DNA from: an uncultured Lachnospira sp.
GTDB lineage: Bacteria > Bacillota > Clostridia > Lachnospirales > Lachnospiraceae
Length of the DNA: 9,196 bases
NCBI GenBank assembly: GCA_934358235.1
Contig: CAKRKK010000087.1
Span: 1-9,196, forward strand
Direction: 5' to 3'
Shown: positions 1 through 5,833 of the stretch, piece by piece
How positions within the stretch are numbered: the stretch's first letter is position 1
Layout: each line of letters starts with the position of its first letter
Notes under the pieces: model-generated
What the model saw: the letters and a program-made list of their open reading frames with translations, nothing else
The model's database searches: none
What the model was told of the DNA's origin: nothing
Made by a program: the position numbers and the translations under genes

Positions 1-80
1 AATAAATATCTACAGGAATAAATGCCTGCATAAATCAATTTCTGTATGAATCAATGCCTGCGTATAAATAAACAATTATG
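1..80. repeat. Degenerate 16-bp tandem repeat, five units
   Basis: Five consecutive 16-bp units can be laid out at 1-16, 17-32, 33-48, 49-64 and 65-80. Each begins with AATAAAT or AATCAAT (the last with TAAATAAA), and the inner ones share a TGCCTGCrTA or TTCTGTATG core. Units 2 and 4 are the closest pair (AATAAATGCCTGCATA and AATCAATGCCTGCGTA). The array touches the left edge, so it may continue outside. No ORF covers it. It lies beyond the terminator of the leftward acetyltransferase gene, and its function is unknown. Confidence 0.55.
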
Positions 81-89
81 TTCAATTTA

Positions 90-135
90 AATAACCCGCC
101 TGATAAAATGTAAGTGCTTTATCAGGCGGGTTATT
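90..135 (-). terminator. Intrinsic terminator of the acetyltransferase gene
   Basis: A perfect 18-bp inverted repeat (90-107 with 118-135) surrounds a 10-nt loop and has a CCCGCC/GGCGGG core. On the minus strand it starts 3 nt after the TGA stop of the acetyltransferase (139-141). The descending arm ends in TTATT and runs into TAAATT. The flanks are AT-rich on both sides, so it could also stop rightward transcripts. Confidence 0.8.
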
Positions 136-138
136 AAA

Positions 139-1095
139 TCATAGCTTTGTATTTTTAATATATATATTCATTCCTTCCACATCATAAGCATATACTTCAA
201 ATCCAAGCTTTGTTATAAGACGTATGGAAGGAAAGTTTTCTTTATGTATACAGGCATACAGGCTTTCTATTCCAAGATAATCCCTAGCATACTCTATTAC
301 CGCAAGACACACCTCATATGCAGCACCTCTGTGCTGATATTCCTTACCTACAAGATATCCTAACTCCTGACAGTTGACACCATCTATACTCCGATTCTCA
401 ATTCCAATACGCCCGGCAAGCTTCCCTGTCCGTTTATCATATACCAGCCACAAGCCATAATCAAAAAAGTAATACATATTTCTGATATAATTCCTTAAGA
501 ATTCCTTCTCCTGCTCAACAGCATAAAGCGGTTCTATATAGCTGCAATCCTTTAACCCTTCATATAACTCATACAGCTCTGCCAGGTCATCCTCACACTC
601 TTCTCTGACTATATAATTCTCTGTTTCTAATATATATGCAGGCATATGCATTTTTCTTGCATATATATGCTCACAATACTCTGCTGTTATATCCTTAAGA
701 TTATACACAACATATGAAGCACTGCCTGTATATCCTTCTCCAAGACCTATATCTTCACTTATTTTTAACTCCTTATCACTAATTAATATATCCTTATCTC
801 TTCTATAGCCCTCAGTTGTATTTAATATTACATTATGCTTTCTTCCCATATCAGCACAAATGTTTTGCAGCAGCTCTTTACTGTTCATATCAGTTCCTAT
901 ATTATCCGTTTCATCCTGTGATATGCATACATATACATTTTCCAAGGCTGATTTATATGTCATATTAAACCTACTTTCTGTTCTACTTTCCGTTCTACTT
1001 TCTGTTCTACTTTCTGCAGTACTTCTTATTTGACTTTTATCCTTATCACCTTTAATATATATACTGTTATATTTATAATCAAGTTTTAAATACAT
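139..1095 (-). CDS. GNAT-family N-acetyltransferase with an N-terminal extension; start uncertain
   Basis: The longest frame gives 318 aa. Residues about 156-312 form a GNAT acetyl-CoA-dependent acetyltransferase domain. It begins with an LETENYIVRE strand, typical of the RimJ/RimL-like branch. The acetyl-CoA-binding motif A is Q254-H-R-G-A-A259, following LGYLVGKEY, and a motif B-like stretch NFPSIRLITKLGF starts at 287. Residues about 70-150 form an extra domain with an ILISDKE strand, perhaps a degenerate HAD-like fold; that is inference. The acceptor substrate cannot be told. The annotated start has no ribosome binding site (upstream reads AACCTCCATAATAA), sits 18 bp from the divergent isomerase start, and precedes four TESR repeats. 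Met45 (codon 961-963, preceded by AGTAGG) or Met70 (codon 886-888, preceded by AGGAA) are better candidate starts. No signal peptide is visible, so it is probably cytoplasmic. Confidence 0.85.
   Translation of the reverse strand: MYLKLDYKYNSIYIKGDKDKSQIRSTAESRTESRTESRTESRFNMTYKSALENVYVCISQDETDNIGTDMNSKELLQNICADMGRKHNVILNTTEGYRRDKDILISDKELKISEDIGLGEGYTGSASYVVYNLKDITAEYCEHIYARKMHMPAYILETENYIVREECEDDLAELYELYEGLKDCSYIEPLYAVEQEKEFLRNYIRNMYYFFDYGLWLVYDKRTGKLAGRIGIENRSIDGVNCQELGYLVGKEYQHRGAAYEVCLAVIEYARDYLGIESLYACIHKENFPSIRLITKLGFEVYAYDVEGMNIYIKNTKL
971..1018 (-). repeat. Four 12-bp tandem repeats at the 5' end of the acetyltransferase ORF
   Basis: On the plus strand the units CTACTTTCTGTT (971-982), CTACTTTCCGTT (983-994), CTACTTTCTGTT (995-1006) and CTACTTTCTGCA (1007-1018) follow one another. 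In the annotated frame they encode repeated T-E-S-R. The period is a multiple of three, so copy-number change would not shift the frame. If translation begins at Met45, the repeats lie in the 5' untranslated region instead. Confidence 0.8.
1030..1058 (+). promoter_or_regulatory. Putative promoter of the cyclophilin gene
   Basis: TTGACT (1030-1035), one mismatch from the -35 consensus, is followed by 17 nt and TAATAT (1053-1058), a 4/6 match to the -10. Transcription would start near 1065, leaving a leader of about 50 nt before the ATG at 1114. The gap between the two divergent ORFs is only 18 bp, so the promoter must lie inside the annotated acetyltransferase ORF. This is a motif match only. 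Confidence 0.5.
1054..1082 (-). promoter_or_regulatory. Putative promoter of the acetyltransferase gene, overlapping the divergent one
   Basis: Read on the minus strand, TTGATT (1082-1077), 17 nt and TATATT (1059-1054) form a sigma-A-like promoter. Its -10 shares bases 1054-1058 with the -10 of the rightward promoter. It lies downstream of the annotated start at 1095, so a transcript beginning near 1047 would exclude that start and favour Met45 or Met70. AT-rich DNA gives such matches often, so support is moderate. Confidence 0.4.
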
Positions 1096-1113
1096 TTATT
1101 ATGGAGGTTTATT

Positions 1114-1638
1114 ATGGCTGAACAGAATCCTATTGTTACATTTACAATGGAAAACGGTGACGTAATGAAAGCTGAGCTTTATCCAGACGTTGCACCAAAT
1201 ACAGTTAACAATTTTATAAGTCTTGTTAATAAGGGCTTCTATGATGGACTTATATTCCACAGAATTATCGCTGGTTTTATGATTCAGGGTGGAGATCCTG
1301 ACGGAACAGGCATGGGCGGTCCTGGCTACTCTATCAAGGGTGAATTCAACTGCAATGGCTTTGACAATTCACTTAAGCACTCAAGAGGTGTCCTTTCTAT
1401 GGCACGTGCACAGCATCCTGATTCTGCTGGTTCCCAGTTCTTTATCATGCATGCTGATGCTCCTCATCTTGATGGACAGTACGCTTCCTTTGGCAAGCTT
1501 ATCGAGGGCGAAGACGTATTAGACAAGATTGCTTCAGTTGATACCGATTGGAACGACAGACCTAGAAAGCCACAGGTTATGAAGACTGTTACTGTTGAAA
1601 CCTTTGGAACAGAATATGAGGCTCCTGAAACACTATAA
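1114..1638 (+). CDS. Cyclophilin-type peptidyl-prolyl cis-trans isomerase (PpiB-like)
   Basis: This 174-aa single-domain cyclophilin catalyses cis-trans isomerisation of X-Pro bonds during protein folding. It has no signal peptide or lipobox, so it acts in the cytoplasm. The signature is complete: FHRIIAGFMIQGGDP (48-62) contains the catalytic Arg50 (R55 of human cyclophilin A) and Gln58, and GVLSMARAQHPDSAGSQFFI (92-111) is the second conserved block. APHLDGQYASFGKL (116-129) has His118 where cyclophilin A has Trp121, a common bacterial change expected to weaken cyclosporin binding. The start is well supported by GGAGG at 1103-1107, 6 nt before ATG. The gene stands alone, divergent from the acetyltransferase, and is followed by repeats and hairpins rather than another rightward gene. 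Confidence 0.96.
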   Translation: MAEQNPIVTFTMENGDVMKAELYPDVAPNTVNNFISLVNKGFYDGLIFHRIIAGFMIQGGDPDGTGMGGPGYSIKGEFNCNGFDNSLKHSRGVLSMARAQHPDSAGSQFFIMHADAPHLDGQYASFGKLIEGEDVLDKIASVDTDWNDRPRKPQVMKTVTVETFGTEYEAPETL

Positions 1639-1640
1639 TT

Positions 1641-1734
1641 GCTGTTTAGGTAAGTATTATTGATTAGATGAGTTGTTGTTTAGGCATCTTATTGATTAGA
1701 TAAGCTGTTATTTAGGTAGCTTATTAATTATCAA
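1641..1734. repeat. Three degenerate ~30-bp tandem repeats downstream of the cyclophilin gene
   Basis: Three units at 1641-1671, 1675-1703 and 1704-1734 share the order GYTGTTTAGG, a variable stretch, then TTATTGATTAGATRA (TTATTAATTATCAA in the third). Within the array ATAAGCT (1700-1706) and AGCTTAT (1718-1724) form a 7-bp inverted repeat that could fold in the 3' untranslated region of the isomerase mRNA. There is no coding capacity. The unit ends diverge, so exact boundaries are approximate. Confidence 0.6.
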
Positions 1735-1753
1735 GGAATTGTCAATAGGGATT

Positions 1754-1789
1754 TTTGCCCCCATTTGCATTTTTGCAAATGGGGGCAAA
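1754..1789. repeat. Perfect 16-bp palindrome, hairpin without U-tract
   Basis: Arms 1754-1769 and 1774-1789 pair perfectly around a TTTT loop, with a CCCCC/GGGGG core. In the plus-strand RNA the stem opens with UUU and closes with AAA, and the next bases are CUUUCCUU. On the minus strand the stem is followed by AAAUCCC. Neither side has the U-run of a normal intrinsic terminator. It may still stop or stabilise the isomerase transcript, or be a copy of a dispersed palindromic element. It sits between the convergent isomerase and TPM-domain genes. Confidence 0.7.
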
Positions 1790-1857
1790 CTTTCCTTACC
1801 AATTTTCTATTATGTAAGCTTTCTATAATATAAATTATTTTAGTTATTTTCTGGTGT

Positions 1858-1880
1858 AAAAGCCCGCACATCAGTCAGGC
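1858..1880 (-). terminator. Possible weak terminator of the zinc-ribbon/TPM operon
   Basis: On the minus strand GCCTG (1880-1876) pairs with CGGGC (1866-1862), including one G-U pair that works only in this orientation, and is followed by UUUU (1861-1858). It lies about 60 nt after the stop of the TPM-domain gene. The stem has only 5 bp, so the call is tentative. The rest of 1790-1941 shows nothing else recognisable. Confidence 0.35.
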
Positions 1881-1941
1881 ACCTTTATTGTTAAGAATAT
1901 TTAATAAATGAAAGTTTCTTAAACAACTACCTCGCTAGTAT

Positions 1942-2853
1942 TTAGAAATGTCCTCCGGAGCTTCCTGAATTGCCTCCACTACTTCCTCCCGAGCTGCTGC
2001 CTGAGCTTTTTTCTATACGGCGTGTGGTTACTGTTGTATTTATAAATATATCACGTCTGTCTCTGACATTATAATTATGATCCTTGGTATATTCTGTACT
2101 TGAAACAGTCATCTTTGATTTAGCACTACTCATCATAATAAGTACTGCTACCACTGCTATTACCGCTGAAATAGCAAGTTTAACCGGCATATTATATGTC
2201 ATTTTATCTATCAGGGACGTATTGAGCTGTCTTTCAATCCCCTTAATATACTTACGGCAGCCATTATAATAATCTCCTGAGGCGAGTTCATTCTCAGCTT
2301 TTTCCCTTATATTATCAAGCTTAGTCTGGGATATACTACTTCTTGCCCTGCCTGAGGTTACTATCCGGTCAGCCCTGGAGGTCATATCTATGCCATATAC
2401 AACAGCTTCGCAGTTACTTCCAGTTCCATAATATCCATACTGTTTTTCAAGCACCGACCTTAAATATGTATCCATAGGTGTATAATCAAGATTCTTATTC
2501 ATAGTTATGATGACTATATCAAGCTGACACTTTTCTGAAGCCTTCTGGCATAACTCAGACAGGCTTTTTTCTTCTGAATCACTTAATATTCCCGCATCAT
2601 CTATAACATAATTCTTAGATATTCCACCTGCCTGCCCCGTTGTATCTGCTGCCTCCTGTGTTAGTGCCTGTGCTGCTTCTGTCTGGCTTGTGCTTTCCGC
2701 AGCCACAAGTTCTGTTTTCTGGCACATTACTACTCCGATACATATAACCATTAAAGCTATAATCAGCCTGGCTGCTATTACCTTAATACCAGCAGGCTTC
2801 TTACCAAAAGACCTGCCTGTATTATCCGATATGCCTTTTAATACATTTATCAT
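1942..2853 (-). CDS. TPM-domain membrane protein (YgcG/YdjH-like)
   Basis: This 303-aa protein has an N-terminal membrane segment at about 24-44 after a basic stretch (signal anchor). A TPM domain follows at about 80-210 (YVIDDAGILSDSEEKSLSEL at 82-101, then LDIVIIT and a repeat-prone C-terminal half). A second hydrophobic helix lies at about 225-242, and the tail from 283 is a Gly/Ser-rich run ending in GHF, a typical ending of YgcG-type proteins. The TPM domain would face outside between the two helices. TPM domains have been linked to phosphatase-like activity and protein-complex maintenance; the reaction here is unknown. The start overlaps the stop of the upstream zinc-ribbon gene by 4 nt (ATGA), with GGAGGG 11 nt upstream, so the two are translationally coupled. 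B. subtilis YdjG-YdjH, which tether the PspA/YdjI envelope-stress machinery, have the same order. Confidence 0.88.
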   Translation of the reverse strand: MINVLKGISDNTGRSFGKKPAGIKVIAARLIIALMVICIGVVMCQKTELVAAESTSQTEAAQALTQEAADTTGQAGGISKNYVIDDAGILSDSEEKSLSELCQKASEKCQLDIVIITMNKNLDYTPMDTYLRSVLEKQYGYYGTGSNCEAVVYGIDMTSRADRIVTSGRARSSISQTKLDNIREKAENELASGDYYNGCRKYIKGIERQLNTSLIDKMTYNMPVKLAISAVIAVVAVLIMMSSAKSKMTVSSTEYTKDHNYNVRDRRDIFINTTVTTRRIEKSSGSSSGGSSGGNSGSSGGHF

Positions 2854-3977
2854 ATAAACAACAGCCCTCCAATCATAGTAATAATCAGCATTATAACAAA
2901 TATTGAAACGCCATATACAACTGCCTTTACTCCACTTATAGGTCTGTCAGCAACAATTTTACCCGTCTGTCCATTAAGATAAAAGTGAAATTCTTTATTT
3001 TTAAATCTGCAGTTAAGCATCCATACTGGAAAAAGTGCATATTCATTAGCCTTAGGCTTAATCGTTACATTGTTACCTGTTACTGCTACACTTGAATAGC
3101 CTTGTATAGTTCCTCTTGCAATATCTGTTATATAATCTTCTGCCCTCTCCTTTGCCCTCAGCTCTATCTCATCCGGCGTATAGTTGAATCTTTCTGACAG
3201 ATATCCTGACAAATATGGCATAGCAAAGCTTTCTATTTCTTCATAATCAAATGGTTCAAGCATATCCATCTTTTCATCAGGCATCTTCTCAGAAGCATCC
3301 GCAGGTATTCTGTCAAACTCCGCATTTACATCCCTGAACACATCATAGTGGTCTGTATAAGTATACTCCGTATCGCCTCTTCTAGTTGTCCTCACTCTGT
3401 TAGCACGCGCACTCATCTGTGTTCTTGCGTTATAGCTGTATAACCAGAAAGGTACATATACTCCGCTTATCTTTTCTATTGTGGCTGAGGTTGATAATTC
3501 CTTAGGTGTCAGTAAGCCTTTTTTTAACCATTTCTTATATATATCAACTGCCTTATCCTTGTTAATCTTAAATGGAATTATTGTCTGTGGTCTGAATTCT
3601 CCCTGCAATCTGTCCTCCACTAAGGTAGGGTTACCACAATATGAACAGAAGGTCGCTGAAGTATATTCATCCGCAACTAACTGCGCACCACAGCTCTGGC
3701 AATTATATATCTTCATATCGGGAACGCTTCCCCTATGTGAAGTATCTGCATCTGCCTTATCTTGTGCTTCTGCATCTACATTATCTCGTGCTTCTGTATG
3801 TACCTCATCTGTGCTTTCTTTATTAACATATGCAACATCCTCCATCAGAGCCGCATATTCCTTTTCATACGTCTTAACATCTATGTGAGTACCACATCTG
3901 CCACACCCAAGCTTCTGCGTATCACTGTCGAACTCCATAGCCGCACCACAGTTAGGACACTTGTATATAACCGGCAT
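2850..3977 (-). CDS. Double zinc-ribbon (TFIIB-type) membrane protein, YdjG-like
   Basis: This 375-aa protein carries two four-cysteine zinc ribbons: Cys7/Cys10 with Cys25/Cys28, and Cys93/Cys96 with Cys111/Cys114. They are separated by an acidic linker (about 55-85) built of 8-residue repeats. A long cytoplasmic region follows, containing IIPFKINKDKAVDIYKKWLKK and GVYVPFWLYSY blocks typical of this family, and one C-terminal membrane helix lies at about 352-374. With no signal peptide, the ribbons should be cytoplasmic and the protein tail-anchored. Such proteins are often misannotated as helicase or primosome fragments because of the ribbons. The start is firm: AAGGAGGGGG lies directly upstream. 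It is the first gene of a two-gene operon with the TPM protein. In B. subtilis the equivalent pair recruits an SPFH protein (YdjI) and PspA, and neither is encoded in this window. Confidence 0.87.
   Translation of the reverse strand: MPVIYKCPNCGAAMEFDSDTQKLGCGRCGTHIDVKTYEKEYAALMEDVAYVNKESTDEVHTEARDNVDAEAQDKADADTSHRGSVPDMKIYNCQSCGAQLVADEYTSATFCSYCGNPTLVEDRLQGEFRPQTIIPFKINKDKAVDIYKKWLKKGLLTPKELSTSATIEKISGVYVPFWLYSYNARTQMSARANRVRTTRRGDTEYTYTDHYDVFRDVNAEFDRIPADASEKMPDEKMDMLEPFDYEEIESFAMPYLSGYLSERFNYTPDEIELRAKERAEDYITDIARGTIQGYSSVAVTGNNVTIKPKANEYALFPVWMLNCRFKNKEFHFYLNGQTGKIVADRPISGVKAVVYGVSIFVIMLIITMIGGLLFI
3748..3819 (-). repeat. Three 24-bp repeats in the zinc-ribbon protein linker
   Basis: Units 3748-3771, 3772-3795 and 3796-3819 are in-frame 24-bp repeats. 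The first two are nearly identical (GCATCTGCCTTATCTTGTGC and GCATCTACATTATCTCGTGC at their starts) and the third is diverged. They encode the acidic 8-residue units EAQDKADA, EARDNVDA and ESTDEVHT between the two zinc ribbons, evidently a length-variable flexible linker. Confidence 0.75.
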
Positions 3978-4297
3978 AATCCCCCTCCTTAATCCTATTT
4001 ATAAAAGTCTTGTTCATAAAATGTTCATATTACATTCAACAACTTTTAACAATATCAACATTCTTTCTTCACTTTTAATCAATATACTTCAAATATAGAC
4101 AAGAGCGAAGAAAATAATTCAACGTGATATATCTTTCACAAGCTTTGTATTATCATTTATTTATATCGTTTATTTATTATCCTTTATTCATTCTTGTTTA
4201 TTTAGAGAAGTTAATATTTAATCAGTTTACTTACATTTATTTGTTCTTCATAAATATGAGTTGTTTATAACATATATTACAACTCTCCTCCCTCTTT
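3978..4297. other. AT-rich intergenic region upstream of the zinc-ribbon/TPM operon
   Basis: This 320-bp region has no credible ORF. It should hold the promoter of the leftward operon. The nearest match on the minus strand is TGAACA, 18 nt, TATAAA (-10 at 4003-3998), which would leave a leader of only about 14 nt, so it is not convincing. GTTCATA/GTTCATAT occurs twice at about 4012-4029. The 4140-4210 stretch is a run of TTTATTTA-like words. I see no hairpin, RNA gene or sigma-W-type promoter that I can support. Confidence 0.4.
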
Positions 4298-4332
4298 CAA
4301 AACCGTTCCTTAAGAAATAAGGAACGGTTTTG
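4298..4332 (-). terminator. Bidirectional hairpin terminator of the small membrane protein gene
   Basis: A perfect 15-bp stem (4298-4312 with 4318-4332) has an AGAAA loop, a CCGTTCC/GGAACGG core and A4/T4 outer ends. It begins 16 nt after the stop of the leftward 100-aa gene. The TTTTG end of the descending arm supplies the U-run in either direction. Only a leftward gene lies close enough to need it. Confidence 0.8.
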
Positions 4333-4348
4333 TAATTCCTGCATTTTA

Positions 4349-4651
4349 TTAAATAACAAAAAACGAAACCACTAAAACTATAAGTCCAGCCGCCATCATA
4401 ATAATTCCAACATTCTTATTCTTCTGATTCGTGGCCTTATCCACCTTCACGCTATCTCTCTGGTCATAAAACAGATTGAAATTCTTTCTGGCAGTAAGAT
4501 ACTTACTAAATCCCATAAACAGCACAACAAAACCAATCAGGAACATCATAAAGCCTATAAAAGGAAGATATGAATCTCCTCTATTCTCTTCAAGGTTATA
4601 AAAGTCTGCTTCTAGAGCCACGAAGCTTAATGCATCAATAATTCTACCCAT
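4349..4651 (-). CDS. Small two-helix membrane protein, function unknown
   Basis: This is a 100-aa protein I do not recognise. Residues 1-28 are soluble and somewhat acidic. Hydrophobic helices lie at about 29-50 (rich in Phe, Gly and Met) and about 81-100, and the second ends the protein. The loop between them (51-80) is strongly charged and basic (YLTARKNFNLFYDQRD, then KNKN), so by the positive-inside rule the loop is cytoplasmic and both ends face out. There is no lipobox and no cysteine. The start is supported by AAAGGAG about 9 nt upstream of ATG on the minus strand. It is monocistronic, with its own terminator 16 nt after the stop, and divergent from fba. Nothing in its position indicates a role. 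Confidence 0.75.
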   Translation of the reverse strand: MGRIIDALSFVALEADFYNLEENRGDSYLPFIGFMMFLIGFVVLFMGFSKYLTARKNFNLFYDQRDSVKVDKATNQKNKNVGIIMMAAGLIVLVVSFFVI

Positions 4652-4900
4652 AACGCTTTCTCCTTTCCACCCTTAATACCAACCTGACACAAGTAACTAT
4701 CTGTATTATTCATATACCTCATATGTATTAGTTGATAATTTAACATTATATGCTTAAATGTATGGATTTTATTTTCTAAATTATACTTCTTTTTAGTATT
4801 AATCACAACAAAAACTTGATAAATCAGATTATAAATTGATTTTGTGTTTCAATAAGGTGTTTTTTCTTACTATTTCCTTTTCTTTTTATTATATTTAATG

Positions 4901-4906
4901 TATAAT
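4901..4906 (+). promoter_or_regulatory. Putative -10 box of the fba promoter
   Basis: A perfect TATAAT (4901-4906) is directly preceded by TG. The matching -35 is poor: TTTTCT at 4878-4883 with 17-nt spacing, inside a pyrimidine run. A start near 4913 would give a leader of about 56 nt that opens with the hairpin at 4914-4936. Confidence 0.5.
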
Positions 4907-4913
4907 AAACCCA

Positions 4914-4936
4914 GAGTGGACGGTAAAACTGTACTC
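4914..4936 (+). promoter_or_regulatory. Hairpin at the 5' end of the fba leader
   Basis: GAGT (4914-4917) pairs with ACTC (4933-4936), and ACGGT (4920-4924) pairs with ACTGT (4928-4932) around an AAA loop. A GG bulge (4918-4919) separates the two stems. It starts at the predicted transcription start and leaves the AGGAGG site at 4954-4959 free. That is the position of 5' hairpins that protect abundant glycolytic mRNAs from decay. It could equally be a DNA operator. Confidence 0.4.
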
Positions 4937-4968
4937 ATATTAATTATCTTATCAGGAGGTTTATACTT

Positions 4969-5832
4969 ATGTTAGTTTCAGCTAAAGAAATGTTAGAAAA
5001 AGCCAGAGATGGCAAGTATGCTGTTGGTCAGTTTAATATCAATAACCTTGAATGGACTAAATCTATTCTTCTTACTGCACAGGAAATGAATTCACCTGTT
5101 ATCCTTGGAGTTTCATGTGGTGCCGGCAAATATATGACAGGTTTCAAAACTGTTGCCAGCATGGTAAGTGCTATGATTGATGATCTTAAGATTACTGTTC
5201 CAGTTGCTCTTCATCTTGACCACGGAACTTATGAAGCATGCTTTGATTGTATCGAGGCTGGTTTCTCATCTATTATGTTTGATGGTTCACACTATCCTAT
5301 CGATGAGAATATTGAAAAGACTAAAGAATTAGTTGCCCTATGCAAGGAAAAAGGATTATCACTTGAGGCAGAGGTAGGCTCTATCGGTGGTGAAGAAGAT
5401 GGTGTTATAGGCATGGGCGAATGCGCAGATCCTAATGAATGCAAGTCTATTGCCGATCTTGGTGTAACTATGCTTGCTGCTGGTATAGGTAATATCCATG
5501 GTAAGTATCCTGCCAACTGGCCTGGCTTAAGCTTTGAAACACTTGCTGCTGTTAAAGAAAAGGTTGGCGATATGCCATTAGTATTACACGGTGGAACAGG
5601 TATTCCAGAGGATATGATTAAGAAAGCTATCTCTTTAGGTGTTGCAAAAATTAATGTTAACACAGAGTGCCAGCTTGCCTTCGCAGAAGCAACAAGAAAG
5701 TATATAGAAGCTGGTAAGGATCTTGAAGGCAAAGGCTTTGATCCAAGAAAGCTTCTTGCTCCTGGCTGTGAAGCTATTAAAGAAACAGTCCGCGAAAAGA
5801 TTAACCTTTTTGGTTCTGCTGGAAAGGCTTGA
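4969..5832 (+). CDS. fba: Class II fructose-1,6-bisphosphate aldolase
   Basis: This 287-aa cytoplasmic enzyme cleaves fructose 1,6-bisphosphate to dihydroxyacetone phosphate and glyceraldehyde 3-phosphate, reversibly, in glycolysis and gluconeogenesis. It is close in length and sequence to B. subtilis FbaA. HLDHG (82-86) gives the catalytic Asp84 and zinc ligand His85. LEAEVGSIGGEEDGV (132-146) is the class II signature with Glu135 in the metal site. IHGKY (176-180) gives His178, and LHGGTG (206-211) gives His207 plus the phosphate-binding glycines. KINVNTE (227-233) binds substrate phosphate. All key residues are present. AGGAGG at 4954-4959 sets the start. Tagatose-bisphosphate aldolases share the fold, but the FbaA-like ends and the lone, strongly expressed-looking setting favour Fba. 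The sortase gene follows 48 nt later on the same strand. Confidence 0.96.
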   Translation: MLVSAKEMLEKARDGKYAVGQFNINNLEWTKSILLTAQEMNSPVILGVSCGAGKYMTGFKTVASMVSAMIDDLKITVPVALHLDHGTYEACFDCIEAGFSSIMFDGSHYPIDENIEKTKELVALCKEKGLSLEAEVGSIGGEEDGVIGMGECADPNECKSIADLGVTMLAAGIGNIHGKYPANWPGLSFETLAAVKEKVGDMPLVLHGGTGIPEDMIKKAISLGVAKINVNTECQLAFAEATRKYIEAGKDLEGKGFDPRKLLAPGCEAIKETVREKINLFGSAGKA

Positions 5833-5833
5833 T

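Larger units (their letters stand above)
4652..4968. other. Divergent intergenic region between the small membrane gene and fba
   Basis: This 317-bp AT-rich region must contain two divergent promoters. On the right it holds the fba -10 and a leader hairpin, described separately. On the left, upstream of the small membrane gene, I find no convincing -35/-10 pair. A loose AATCA/TGATT dyad lies at about 4822-4841. I see no riboswitch-like conserved structure, CcpA-type operator or T-box. Confidence 0.4.

Noticed and set aside
1..80. CRISPR array
   Set aside because: The units are 16 bp, contiguous and degenerate, with no unique spacers and no cas genes nearby.
1289..1522. 77-aa plus-strand ORF inside the cyclophilin gene
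   Set aside because: Out-of-frame shadow of a gene whose own frame carries every cyclophilin motif.
2084..2269. 61-aa hydrophobic plus-strand ORF opposite the TPM gene
   Set aside because: Antisense to the membrane helix of the TPM protein; hydrophobicity comes from that helix and there is no start signal.
3481..3992. Plus-strand ORFs opposite the zinc-ribbon gene
   Set aside because: They are shadows of the real minus-strand gene, enlarged by its repeat-encoded linker, with low-complexity Cys/Ser/Leu translations.
3998..4027. TGAACA-N18-TATAAA as promoter of the zinc-ribbon operon
   Set aside because: It would leave a leader of about 14 nt that barely clears the ribosome binding site, and the -35 is poor.
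4652..4968. Riboswitch or T-box upstream of fba
   Set aside because: The predicted leader is only about 56 nt, has one small hairpin and no terminator or T-box sequence.
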